From contig CANTUV010000032.1 in NCBI GenBank assembly GCA_947685225.1, positions 23,195,501 to 23,259,500 on the forward strand: a stretch of DNA of 64,000 nucleotides, written 5' to 3'. The DNA comes from Garcia nutans (taxonomy: Eukaryota; Streptophyta; Magnoliopsida; Malpighiales; Euphorbiaceae). Of the stretch, positions 20,716 through 32,025 are shown piece after piece (the stretch's first letter is position 1; each line of letters starts with the position of its first letter). The notes under the pieces are model-generated. The model had not been told where the DNA came from, ran no database searches, and saw only the letters and a list, made by a program, of their open reading frames with translations. The position numbers were made by a program, and so were the translations under genes.

Positions 20716-23070
20716 ATGCAGGTTTCAAGATCAGAAGCTCATTCTAATGCCGAGTTATTGGAGTTTATTCGGCATCATGAAGATGGTAATATAGATCTAC
20801 TAGCCGGGATGCCGCTTCATCGTAGTTCAAACCAAAAGGGGACGATAATTTTTCTTCTTTTTCTTCTTTTGATTTTTTTATCTTTTTGTTATTTATTTAT
20901 TTTTTTGTTTTATATTTTTTATATATATTTTTTATTATTTTTTTAGTTTAGTTTTTTTATTATTTTATATATTTTTTAATATGTTTGTCTTTATTTTTAT
21001 TTATGTTTTTATATTATCATTTTTTTAGAAAATTTAGGAAAAATAAATTAATTTAAACAGATAGAATAACATGTACTTACCTGGTATTAACTTATCCGTG
21101 TTAGTGTGATCATTGCATTATTCAGGCCGGAGGGTGTATCTACAAAGCTCGACAATGGCATGAGGTAGTGCCTTCTCGGGTAAGGCAGATTATTCGAGAT
21201 TGCGGCTTTGAGAGCTTCATCTTACAACTACCATCCGAGGAGTATCTGATAGACCGAAGTGTAGTCCAGGCACTTGCAGAATGATGGTTGGACACAACTC
21301 ACACTTTTCACTTGCCCATTGGAGAGATGACCATTGGTCCGGTCGACTTTGCTGCTATAACTGGCCTTCAGTATGATGGTGTTCCGGTTCCTCTAACCAA
21401 TGATATTTTGACTTTTGAAGAAATTCAACAATTAATTGGTATGGAACCATAGTATAAAGGGCCTTTTAGGATAAAGATCGAGCCAATTCGTAGTAATTGG
21501 ATGAACTACGAAGGATGGGTTCATAGAGACACGACCCAACAGTATGCTCGAGGATTTTTATTATATTTGCTTGGGTCGACCATCTTAAGTAGCACTGAAT
21601 CCGCCATCCATTTGTCAATGTTGAGGGCCCTTTCTTATTTTAGAACGGTACCATCTTATGGCTGGGGTGAAGCTGGTCTCGCCTATCTTTACCATGATCT
21701 TGATAAAATTTGCCGAAATAAGAAGTCTTTTGTCGGATTGATGGTGGTTGTCAAGGTACTCTTCTTCTACCAATGTCAATTGCACTCCTTTCTTGTATGA
21801 ATTTGATCTTTACTATTGTTGTAGGCATGGGCATACAAACATAACCTTGTGAGGGTACTTGGTATTTCCCAAGAGAGAATCGGGTATCTGAGGTTAAATT
21901 TCTGGTTGTCTGATCGTGTGGACGTTCCCGGCTCTCACCATGTGCATACTCAATGCTTCGTGTTGAGCCGCTTAACCTGGGACTAGGTAAAATAGCGTTA
22001 GTGTGCTTTAAAATTTTATGTGAAAGTTTTACTTACCTCGTGTTATTTTGCAGGTTACTTTGGCCTGGTGGAACCCAGAAGAGCAGACAAGCTATTCTCC
22101 CTTTATGAAGGTTGCGCTATCTTTCCAACATTCTCACTGAGTCATTGCTGGCCCAGTGTCTAGTGGCTGGTTTCTCGGAGAGAGAGTTTATGAGTGGTTT
22201 CTTGGTCCAGAGCAGTGGAGGATTTTGATGCCTTGCCCGAAATATACTTTAAATATTATATCAATGCCGGAGGATGCATGGTGGTCAGCTTGGTACGGTT
22301 ATGGAGTTGAAGCATTTCTCTATCCGCTGAGTGCATCTTATGTCCATTTTATTCAAGCGAGGCTCTTGAACTTTAATGTATCTCCTGTTGGTGTATGGGA
22401 AATTCCTGAAGAAAATGAGGGTAGAGTTGAAGAGGAACATCATGGAGATGCAAGAGAGTTCGTTCCACATCTCGGGGCTAGCACTTCTCCGGTAAAACTT
22501 TACCATTTTTCCCTTGCAACTGCTTCTTTCTTTTTGATTCTTTAATGATTGTTGCAGGCTATTGGCTCATTTGATCATGAGGCTGGACCTTCTTTTACTG
22601 CCCCTTCATTTGCTCATTCTAGCCTGCCAGATATGCCATCTCATCCGCAGGGCATTGATATGAATTACCTGGTGAGTTTCCTCATTTCATAGTAATTTAT
22701 GCTATATGTATGCATGATTATGTATGGTCTTACCTTTTTCCTTTCTGGCTCAAAGCGGATGCTTGAAGAACAAAATAAGAAACTTCAAGAAGAGTTGGCC
22801 GCTAGTCGTCAGCAGGTTTCTCATTTCAAAAATTTGTATCATCAATCAGAACAAAATTTTTGAGACTTTCGATTTCAGGGGATTAGGGATCCTGATGCTT
22901 CTTCATCAAGAGGCTCCCAGACTGATGACCATGAGATCCTTTCATCTACTTTCAATGAGGATCGTGATAGATCAGAACTCCAAGGTAATAGGGATTTTGG
23001 TGCTCCTGCTTTGGACGAACTCGGGACGAGTAATTTGCCTGCTCCTCCAACAGGCGACGACTTTTTTTAA
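20716..23070 (+). pseudogene. Plant mobile domain (PMD/MAIN-like) gene, seven exons, antisense in E5
   Basis: Exons: 1 from ATG 20716 (end uncertain: 20788 before GTAATA, or near 20840 with a lost donor); 2, 21126-21755; 3, 21825-21986; 4, 22054-22491; 5, 22558-22671; 6, 22756-22815; 7, 22879-23070 (TAA). Introns 2-6 have GT and AG ends and join in frame. Exon 2 carries the PMD signature: ARQWHEVVPS, DTTHTFHLPIGEMTI, DFAAITGLQYDG, then YGWGEAGLAYLYHDLD; exon 3 continues AWAYKHNLVRVLG. Exon 6 is a short coiled-coil-like stretch (MLEEQNKKLQEELAASRQQ); exon 7 is acidic. Family members such as MAIN and MAIL1 act in the nucleus in gene and transposon silencing; others lie in transposons. Four in-frame stops (21282 TGA, 21450 TAG, 21984 TAG, 22138 TGA) make this copy a pseudogene. 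It reads opposite to E5 gag-pol. Confidence 0.82.
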
Positions 23071-23493
23071 GGCTTTATTTGATGACCTACCACCACCTTC
23101 TTAGTGATGTATAAATATTGTATCAATTGTATAAACATTGTACAATAAGCATAATAATACATAATTTTACCTTTACTGTAACTCTCTTCTTTTTTTCTTT
23201 TCGTTTTTTTACTGCACCACAATTATTATGCTTTCTTTTTCATATATACACATTTACGCAGCATCACCAAAAAAGCCAAATGCAACACGATAAAGTAAAT
23301 TCATCGCTAATTCTTTTCCTTATACCACACGGCCTCACCTTTTCCCATCACCTTTTCCTTATCAATTTTGGAAGAGCTTATTTCCTCTATATAAATCACC
23401 TTTCACTCCATAATTTCATACAAAAACCAAAACACTTTCCATTTCAATGTAAAAACTCCTTTAACAATTTTGATTTTCCTTCATTCATTAACC
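23071..23493 (+). promoter_or_regulatory. Intergenic strip with TATA box of DUF7745-type gene
   Basis: This is the 3' flank of the PMD gene followed by the promoter of the next gene. TATATAAA lies at 23388-23395 in CTCTATATAAATC context, 99 bp before the ATG at 23494. A short TTGTATC...TTGTACAA motif region is at about 23117-23150. No other gene is seen. Confidence 0.6.
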
Positions 23494-24830
23494 ATGACCG
23501 AACTTCATTTAAAGAGGATAAAAATTCTATTTAAGAATATGGATGCCATTCATTGGAAGCAAATTTTGTGGTCAAAACTTGATATTTTAAAGCATTTTCA
23601 AAATGTTAAATTGGACCACTCCTTTTTACATGCCATGGCTTCCTTTTGGAATGTGGATTCTAAGACATTTAAAATTAATGGCTTTGAAATATGTCCCTTG
23701 ATTGAAGAATTTGAGGCCATCCTTGGATATCCAAATAATCAACAAATGGTGTTACCAACATTGATTTCCACGACTCAACAGAAGATGCAGATGTTATTTC
23801 AAATTTCAAAGCCTGAAGTTCTTCGGCTGATGAGAGGTGAAAAAATTCTACTTACCCCCTTGATTGATTTTTGTCTCTCTCATTTGGCTCCTACTAAGGC
23901 ATAGGGACACATGCTCAATCTTTGCTTGCATGGCCAATTCTTGCTTGTTTCTTCTGATGGCGATATTGATTCACGAGTATTGGATATTATGGACCAAATG
24001 GAAGGAGGTTTGTCATCGATACCTGTGTTCTTAGCCGAGACTTTAGTTGCATTAGACCGACTTAAATCAGGATTGTTAAAGAGACTGACCAGGAGTCCAT
24101 TGCTGCTTCAGGTAATTACTTAAACTGCCCTTTCGGGTTTTCAATTTAGGTTTTCTTTTTTCTTCTTTTTCTTTATTGCTCTAATTTTTGCCTAGTCCAC
24201 ACATGTGGGTTTTTAGAACTAGCGAGCTGTCCTAATTTTTGCCTAAGCTGCCCTTGAGGGTTTTCAACTTAGCAAACCTTTTTTTATTATGTATTTTTTA
24301 TATTACTCTACTTTTTGCCTAGTCTGCCCATGTGGGTTTTCAGAGCTAGCGAGCTGTCCTAATTTTTGCCTAAGCTGCCCTTGCGGGTTTTCAACTTAGC
24401 AAACTTTTTTTTTATTTAATTTCCCTTACAGATTTGGCTTCAGGAGTGTCTTTGCTTGCTTGATACTCTATCCATGGATTTTGCCAGATATCTGCCACGT
24501 CATCATTCTGCTAGGAAACTACTCCATCCTGCTTCTTCATATGTTGACTGGGTTGACTGGATCCACTCACGTGCTGAAGTTAACATCCGTTGGTTGGTAC
24601 CTTGGTGGAAGATTTCTCGTGTCACCATGCGGACATACTTGATGTATGTTCCCCTTACTGCTCTTCGTCAAGGTACATGCTATGATCCTTGCAGACTTGG
24701 CCGTCAGTACGGAGCTGAGCCTCGCGATTCTGAATTTACTCCCGATTTAGACATGCCTTGCTTGACTGAAGCCTACTTGGATCGGTTGAGGCAAAGCTGG
24801 CCTGCACGTTACACTTATCATCTGCCATAG
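23494..24830 (+). pseudogene. DUF7745-type retroelement-associated gene, two exons, antisense in E5
   Basis: Exon 1 runs 23494-24111 and exon 2 24432-24830 (TAG). The intron 24112-24431 (GTAATT...TTACAG) is phase 0 and splits LLLQ from IWLQECL. The protein shows the pattern I associate with DUF7745 of plant mobile elements: an N-terminal helical part with FKINGFEICPLIEEFEAILG, a middle block with DGDIDSRVLDIMD and ETLVALDRLKSG, LLLQ+IWLQ, then RWLVPWWKI and YVPLTALRQGTCYDPCRLGR. Its function is unknown. One in-frame TAG (23902-23904) interrupts exon 1; otherwise the frame is open for about 340 codons. It follows the PMD gene head to tail and converges on E5 integrase, whose stop lies 420 bp away. 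The family number is from memory. Confidence 0.75.
24112..24431 (+). repeat. Intron with five copies of a small hairpin motif
   Basis: The intron holds copies at 24119-24150, 24191-24222, 24243-24272, 24318-24349 and 24370-24398. Each has an outer stem (CTAAG/CTTAG, CTAG/CTAG or TAAA/TTTA) around an inner stem (CCCT/AGGG, CCCA/TGGG, CCAC/GTGG or CCC/GGG) and a TTTTC/TTTTT bulge. Copies 2+3 and 4+5 are a 127-bp tandem duplication. Confidence 0.8.
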
Positions 24831-25250
24831 ATTTTACATTTATTGATTCAGAAAGTGTATAACTAGGATGAAAAATAATTAAAGTAATAAAAAAATGCTT
24901 CTTTTCCTTTTTATAATTTGTCATCACCTTTTGCTATTGTGTTTATTTATTTCATCTATATCTGGTCAAATACTTATAATAGTGCACATAGAACAATTTT
25001 AACATTAATTATGTTTTATTAAATTGGGGAACAACTAAACATAAAGCCAGCATACACAAGATCACTCCTGTTGCCAACTAGCCCTTTCAGGTTTGCTAAT
25101 TGATGATTTTCTCTCATTTAGCCTTAATTGTTGCCTAGCCCGCCCTTTCGGGTTTTCGAAACTAGCGGACTGCTCTAACTTTTGCCTAGGCTGCCCTTTT
25201 TGGGTTTTCAACCTAGCGAGCTTTCTCTCTTTTTTTTTTTTATATCATAC
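24831..25250. other. Strip between DUF7745-type gene and E5 integrase, with further hairpins
   Basis: AT-rich 3' flank of the plus-strand gene, with an AATAAAA word at about 24888, then two clear copies of the hairpin motif at 25145-25175 (CTAG/CTAG) and 25196-25226 (CTAGG/CCTAG) and a degenerate one at about 25078-25100. The integrase stop follows at 25251 on the minus strand. No gene is seen. Confidence 0.65.
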
Positions 25251-26363
25251 TTAAAACCTCTTCAACCTATCAATGTTTACTGGCTCACTAAACTCGTTCC
25301 CATCCATGTCTGATAGCTTCACTGCTCCCTTGTTCATGACTTGTTTCAAGACATATGGCCCTTTCCAGCTAGGCCTAACCTTCCCTCTTGGATCAGATAT
25401 GTTAGGCTTACATTGTTTCAACACCAAATCCTCGACTTTGAGTTTTTTTATCTTAACCCTTTTATTGTAGGCCCGATCTATCTTCTTTTGATACAGTTGA
25501 TGATGATATAGTTCCTTTAACCTTCTCTCTTCTAGTAAAGCTAACTATGTGTATCTGCTCACTACCCATTTCGTTTCAGGCAATTCAGCTTCCAAGACCA
25601 CTCTTAACGACTTGATCTCAATTTCAATTAGCAATACTGCTTCCATCCCATAAACCAAAGAGAACAGTGTCATTCCAGTAGGTGTTCGTACACTTGTCCT
25701 ATATCCCCATAAAGTAAAGGGAAGCATCTCTGACCAATCCCTATAAGTCTTGGTCATTTTGGATAGAATTTGCTTAATTGTCTTGTTTGTTGCTTCTATC
25801 GCACCATTAGTCTTTGGTCTATAAGGAGAGGATCGGTGATGATGGATTTGGTACTTCGAGAATAAATCCTTAACTGCTCCTTGAAACTGTACCCCATTGT
25901 CTGATATCACACTATGCGGGACCCCGTATTTGCATATGAGGTTCTTTTCAATAAATCTAGCCATTTGGCTTGCGCCCAGTTTGTTGAAGGATTCAGCTTT
26001 GACCCATTTTGAAAAATAATCTACTGCTACCACAATGAAACAGTGACCATTTGAGGTTGTCGGATGTATCTCCCCTATAATGTCGATACCCCAGGTGGCA
26101 AAGGGCCACAGTGAAGACATGGAATGTAATTCTTTAGGAGGCATGTGATTCAAGTTACCATACATTTGACATTGTTGGCACTTCTTTACAAACTCAATTC
26201 AATCTTTCTCCATGGTCAACCAGTAATAACCTTGTTGAATAATCTTCTTAACTAGGGCCAAACCACTCATGTGCGGACATCAACTTCCTGCATGTATTTC
26301 TGACATGATACGCTCCACTTCAGGCTTCCTTAAACATCTCAAACGCACCCCATCAGGCCATCT
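25251..26363 (-). pseudogene. E5 integrase
   Basis: Minus-strand frames give a zinc region with CQQCQMYG (about 26170), the catalytic core with WGIDIIGEI, VISDNGVQFQ and TNGAIEATNK (D, D and E residues, 26165-25545), and a C-terminal part ending DMDGNEFSEPVNIDRLKRF then TAA at 25253-25251. That ending is typical of Tat elements, which lack a chromodomain. The enzyme inserts element DNA into the host genome. A stop near 26200 and a frame break near 25545 disable it. Confidence 0.85.
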
Positions 26364-26969
26364 TCAATATAACTCTCCATGGAATATGATGTATTGTAAT
26401 GACCACTGCCTTATGGCTCTTCTTTCTTTCTTTGTTGCCCCCGATGGGTATTCCCTTTCCTCCAAAAATCGCCTTATAGTACCATTCCACGCATCATGGT
26501 CTGTATCAATTTCCATGATTGTCTCATATTCATAGCAAGGAGTTGATGAACTGGTCAAAATTAGAGGCTTAAGAAATAAGCTGACAGAATTTTCCCATAC
26601 CGAAGCCAATGTGGCTAGGGCATCAGCCATTTGATTTTCTTTTCTTCATAGGTTCATAAACCTACACTCCTTAATGTTCTTCTTCATCATGGTCAAATAG
26701 TGGTGGTGTGGTTTTAATTTTTCTTCTTTCAACTCCCATTCTCCATTCACTTGGGATACTACTAGCAATGAATCGCCAAAAACTTCTACCATGTCTGCCT
26801 TCATAGTCATTAGGGTTTCCAACCCGAAAATACAAGCTTCGTACTCCACCATATTATTAGTTGCCCTAAATTTCAATTTTTTGGCTAAAGGGATGAATTC
26901 CCCTTCGGGTGATTCTAGTATAACTCCCAAACCTACTCCTTTCCAGTTTACTGCTCTATCAAAATACAT
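26364..26969 (-). pseudogene. E5 second RNase H (Tat-specific) and linker
   Basis: Frame 26969-26646 carries a second RNase H-like domain: YFDRAVNWKGVGLGVI, NMVEYEACIFGL and VFGDSLLVVSQ, giving the D, E, D residues. Frame 26630-26364 (MADALATLASV...) is the linker towards integrase. A second, archaeal-type RNase H after the retroviral-type one is characteristic of the Tat lineage. Confidence 0.8.
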
Positions 26970-27498
26970 TTTCCACCCTTGTACTTCAATTGCTTTAAAT
27001 GTTCATCCGGAAATTCCAAGATTACCTCTTCACTATCTGGTAATGGTTGTTGGGCCAGGAATTCTGCCACCGCTCTACCTTTGATTATTTTCATGGTTAC
27101 ATACTCAATCTCAAATTCTTCTAATACTATCAACCATCGACCATATTTTCCAATCAAAGAGGGTGTCTCCCTTAAGTACTTCATTGGATCCAACCTGGAA
27201 ATTGCTTGCACACTATACGATTGAAAGTAAGGCCGCAACTTCTTAGAAGACCAAACCACGGCTATACAGGTCTTTTCAATGATACTATACTTAATTTCAT
27301 AAGGTAGGAGCTTTCTACTCAAATAGTAAACTGCATGCTCAACCCTGACTCATCTGCTTAGGCTAACATGGCTCCTATTGACTCTTCTTCTACTGCTAAG
27401 TATAGTAATAGAGGTTTGTCGGGTTTAGGTGGTTTTAAAACAAGTGGATTCATCAAATACTCTTTTATTTGCTCAATGGCCTTTTGACACTCTTCATT
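26948..27498 (-). pseudogene. E5 RNase H and connection domain
   Basis: Follows RT on the minus strand. The first part (27498-27323) is broken by stops and frame changes. The second (27322-26948) reads SRKLLPYEIKYSIIEKTC, then IKGRAVAEFLAQQPL, matching RNase H of Ty3/gypsy RT. It degrades the RNA strand of the RNA-DNA hybrid; the copy is defective. Confidence 0.75.
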
Positions 27499-28578
27499 TC
27501 ATATGACCGGCTGATTCTTTCTAAGCAATTTGAAGATAGGCTCACAAATTGTTGTGAGCTTTGCTATGAATCTACTAATGTATTGCAATTTATCAATGAA
27601 TCCCCGAACTTCTTTCTCCATCTTCGGGGTTGGCATATCCCGGATTACCTTAACTTTATCAGGATCAATCTCAATGCCATTCGGACCAATCAAGTGTCCT
27701 AATAATTTACCTGAGGTAATACCGAACACACACTTCTTTGGGTTTAATCTTAGCTTATATTTCAAAGCTCTATCGAAGAATAATTCTAAGTTTTGGAAGT
27801 GTTGATCCCTTGTATATGATTTAACCATCATATCATCAACATATACTTCAACTTCTTTGTGCATCATGTCATGAAATAGTGTGGTGGCCATCCTTTGGTA
27901 GGTTGCCCCAGCATTCTTTAAGCCGAACGACATCACCCTATAACAAAATATGCCCCATGTAGTAATGAAAGCAGTTTTGGCTTTATCCTCTTGGGCCATT
28001 AACACTTGATTGTATCCGAAAAATCCATCTACAAATGAGTGTAGCACGCTAGAGGCTGCACTATCAATGAGAACATCTATATGAGGTAAAGGAAAGTCAT
28101 CTTTAGGGGAAGCCTTGTTTAAATCTCTATAATCCACACATACCCTTATTCTTCCATCTTTCTTTGGCACGGGTACTATGTTGGCTAGCCAATCTGGATA
28201 TTCTATCACTTCAAGAAACTTTACTTGTATTTGTTTAGTGACCTCTTCTTTAACCAATTCAGCCCACTCAGGTCTTAATCGCCTAAGCTTTTGTTTGACA
28301 GGTTTCATGTGAGTGTAAGTAGGAATATGATGTTTGGCTATGTCTCGATCTATTTCAGGCATATCCTCATAAGACCAAGCAAACAGTTCTTCATATTTTT
28401 TGAATATTTTTTCAAATCTCTCTCTCTCATCATGAGTAAGGTCGGATGCTATGCTAATGTTTTTAGGATTTTCTATTGTTCCCAAATTTAATAATTGTGT
28501 GTTAACAGAATTAATATTAAAGATACTCATGTAACTGCTATTTGAATGTATGCAACCATCAGGAGAAACATCACACAA
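27499..28578 (-). pseudogene. E5 reverse transcriptase (open over 359 codons)
   Basis: The longest open block of E5. RT motifs in order: VKFLEVIEYPDWLANIVPV, KKDGRIRVCVDYRDLNKA, PKDDFPLPHIDVLID, MSFGLKNAGATYQRMA, the catalytic VEVYVDDMMVKS, and GKLLGHLIGPNGIEIDPDKV. The frame is continuous with the protease/G-patch block except for one TAG at 28581-28579, and ends in a stop at 27499. Catalytic residues are present, but the polyprotein around it is broken. Confidence 0.9.
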
Positions 28579-29848
28579 CTAAGCAAAATCAGACTTTATT
28601 ACATTCATTTTGGAAAAGAAAACATCATCATCCTCATACAAAGCAAACAAATTAAAATCAAAATCAAGATCATTGTTCTCAAAATCAAAAGGCAGGATGT
28701 CTTCAAACTTTTCTTCGACCAGGGCAGCAATCTCCTCCGGAGTCTTTTCGGCTTTCAAGACAACTTCTTTCTTCTCTTTCGGATTGGATTCTTTGTTCGC
28801 TGATAGGGTGAGCTCTTTCTTCACTTGCTCCACTAGCTCGGCCACATCTGTAAAAATTTCAAAACCAGGGATCAACTTTCCCATGAACATGATTGGCTCG
28901 GGCTTTCCTTGGAGTGGTCCTATATTTGGAGCTTTGACAAAGATTTCTTCAAGTGGTGGGAAGTTCATCTTCTCATCCTTCTTTGGCTGGACATTGTTGG
29001 CTTCATCATATCCCAACCCCTTTTTGGAAGTTTGAGTTTTAAAATCTGGCAGCTTTGTCAAACCGGTTTTACCCTTTCCAAGACCAGCTCCGGGAAGGTA
29101 GTTCATGCTCTTCATCATATTCAAGACTTTGGAGTTCACTACTTCTTCATCAGAAATTGCAACTACTTGGAAACCATTGAGAGGCCTCTCAATCATTAGA
29201 GCGTTAACAATCTCATTATCTTCAGCTTCAATGACCACTGTCTCATCTCCGTTGGGGAACTTGATCTTTTGATGAAGGGACACCACCAAGAGGATGAAAC
29301 CATGGTCGCCTAAAGAGTAAGGCGAAGGTAACCGGTATGTATAAAACAACAAATTCAACAATAGATTCAATTGGACCAACCTTAACAGTAGCTTTGAAAG
29401 TCCCTTCGGCGCGTCTCTTAGTGTTGTCATAAGCCCGAATTGTTACCTCGGTCGGGTTTAGATCTCTTGTTAGCATGGCTAGCTTTGGCAATATCTTAAG
29501 TGGATAAACATTTATGGCGGACCCATCATCAACCATTACACATGGAGTCCTCTTCCCCTTGACTTCTATTTTGATAAAGAGAGGGTGGATGTGATCTCTC
29601 CCCTCTTTCGGCAAATCCGCATCTGAGAAAGAAACTGCTCCCATATTAACTTCACACTTCTCTTGAACCTCTTCACATTTCATTACCCCTCCAATTTTTA
29701 TGAAGTTGATCAGCTCCTCCGGTATTGTGGAGGTAGAAATTGGCATGCTAGCTAGGGCTTTGGCCATAGTTTCTCGGTGCTTTTTAGAAGTAGCTAATAA
29801 ATCCCAAATGCTAACACTTGCTTGGGTTCTTTTCAATTGCTTGAGCAC
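28579..29848 (-). pseudogene. E5 aspartic protease and G-patch-like region
   Basis: Frame 29848-29243 holds the protease: VMVDDGSAINVYPLKIL (active-site D-x-G-S) and FALLFRRPWFHPLGG. A frame change near 29275 leads into 29430-28579, which continues HQKIKFPNGDETVV and then MNYLPGAGLGKGKTGL...KKGLGYDEA, a G-patch-like glycine pattern, then an acidic, lysine-rich linker. Protease would cut gag-pol. The copy is frame-broken. Confidence 0.8.
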
Positions 29849-30850
29849 AAGACAATTTCATGCTTTCTCGCACCTTTTGCATGCTTTGGCTACCAGATTG
29901 ATAGTTCTCTTTCTCGCTCCTTCTTATTGAAAAATGGTTATTCTCTCTCTCCCATTCTTCAATTTACAAACCAGCTTGGAGAAGGTCTTTGAAATCAAGG
30001 ATGAGTGTATGAGACATCCTCTCATGAAGACTAGGCAACACCCCTCTCATAATCATCCTTATTTTATCGGATTCATCGGGCCTCTTCTTGAGCAAAGCGG
30101 CCTTGTTTCTCCATCTCTTCACATAATCCACAAAATTCTCATTCGACCTTTACCTAATGGACTCCACTTCCATTAAGGTAACTTCCATCTCAACATTATA
30201 TCCATTTTGTTAGATGAAGACTTTGTAAGGCAGATCCCAACTCTTTTGTGTTCCATCATCTAAGGTATTGAACAAATTTTGGACAACAGGGTCCAATGAG
30301 AGCATAAAGTACCTTAGAGTTTGAGCCTTAGTAGCTCGAGCAGACTGTATAGCAGTGATATACTGCTTCACATGGAGATGAGGATTTCCAGTTCCATCAA
30401 ACTTCTCAAAAGATGGCATCTTGAACTTGTATGGAACTTCTTCATCTATCTCAAATAATTTGTCAACTTTGGACATTTCTTCGGTTTTTAATTCTTCTCA
30501 AATTTCTTTTCTAAGTCTGCAATCATCTTTTCAACATCAGAAGTTTCAGTTTTCTCCATAGTTGTCCTTTCAACAATCTTCGATTCTTTCTTCTTATCTT
30601 GAGGATATTGGTAGTATTGAGCCTAATCATCATCATCATCAATGATCACCTTTTCATCATCAAAAACCACTTCACCAACTTTAGTCTTCCCTTTGTCCCT
30701 TGGTTTCTTAGTACTAGCAGATGCTTCGACATGATTTTCTAAAATTGCAATCAATTGGTTCTTCATGGTCTCAGCTAGGGCCTCTTTTATTTCTTCCATC
30801 TTGGCATTGAGGGCTTCATCCACCATTCTTTGAATTTGTTCGGGATCCAT
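29849..30850 (-). pseudogene. E5 gag
   Basis: Start at 30850 (MDPEQIQRMVDEALNAKMEE), chosen by match to MESEQIQKM in E1; upstream codons in the same frame belong to the leader. An acidic run with DDDDD follows, then a gag core from 30476 (KMPSFEKFDGTGNPHLHV, LSLDPVVQNLFN). Stops at about 30210 and frame changes split it. The zinc-knuckle part seen in E1 and E8 is not evident here; about 29850-29870 runs directly into the pre-protease region, so E5 may have a deletion in gag. Confidence 0.75.
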
Positions 30851-32025
30851 TGTTTTTAGTGAGCAAGTGATTGAGTCATTGCTAGATTCTTCATCTCCGG
30901 CATAGGTCAGATTGTTGTAAGCTTTTGAACTGTCATAATCCAGGGCTGTGAGCCAGAGAGGATCAATAATATGAAATGCAAATGTATGCATGTATGCACA
31001 AACAATCAACAAAGAAAGATAAATAGGACGTTCCTTCCAACCTTATAACATCCACACACGAATGGCGAGTCTCTTTTTCTAGGTATATGGTTAACAAAAT
31101 ACCAACATGGGGTATCTTATTTTCGAATATTTCCCTCGGGCGTTTCAACCAATGGTTATATTTTCAAAGATGGAAATCAATTTATTATAACTCCCATTAA
31201 TTATGTTTTAATCCATTTAATCAACTAATGTAGCTTTAATGCTATATTGGAATAAAACGAAATTAAGAGTTTTATTATAGATAGATTTCTCACTTGAAAA
31301 AGTAACTAATGATTCATGCCAAAAACAAGCCCATGGTTAATTATTCTTAGTATAAACTAGGCTCACAATTGATTTTTGGTATTTCGTAATTGACCTAAAT
31401 AAGTTGTAAGCTCTTTGTAAAAAAAGTTGGATAAAAATTTTGTTTCTAAGCCCATTGTAAAAAGATTTTAGAAAAAATGGATTTTGGGCTTAGTATTTGG
31501 GCCATGAGCAAAAGAATTTTTGATTTGTTTTTAGAAAAGTTTTATATCCAAAGACCATTTTGAAATGTTTTGAAGATAGCTTTGGTCTTTTGGATTTTAA
31601 AGAAAAATTTATTTGAGCTTACAAATGTACTTAGGTCATATTAGAAAAAGAACAAACCAAATAAGTCATGATTTAAACCAAGATAAATTAACCATAGTCA
31701 AACAACAAGCATTTGGGGTAAAACCTAAGGAAAGTAACTAGGCTAATTACATGAGCTTTAGTCTTTAGGTTAAAAGGCTTAGGTTCCCATAGCAGGTATA
31801 TACCAAATGGTACGATGCTATGAGTGGTTATGCCATGCTTGATCTTCATACCTTGAGTGAAAGTATAGTATCTCTTACATAACATAACACGGGTAACACG
31901 GGCGTCCTAACTCACGCACACGATGCAATCTAATATGATGCAATGGATAATATCATTATAAGAAAGAATAGAATAATATAAAGAACAACGGAATCGACTT
32001 CTCTTATCCCCAGTGGAGTTGCCAC
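30851..32025 (-). other. E5 5' leader and primer-binding site
   Basis: About 1.17 kb of untranslated leader. The complement of 32007-32024 begins TGGCAACTCCACTGGGGA, the Tat/Ogre primer-site type. The TGGCTCACAGCCCTGG block (about 30940-30955) near the gag start is shared with E1 and E8. No gene is seen. Confidence 0.75.

Noticed and set aside
23118..23534. Plus-strand frame rich in Phe and His before the DUF7745-type gene
   Set aside because: It covers the promoter strip with the TATA box and is in a different frame from the gene; there is no domain.
28610..29199. Plus-strand frames of 96-141 codons opposite E5 protease/G-patch
   Set aside because: Low-complexity serine- and lysine-rich antisense shadows with no splice or promoter context, unlike the PMD and DUF7745-type genes.
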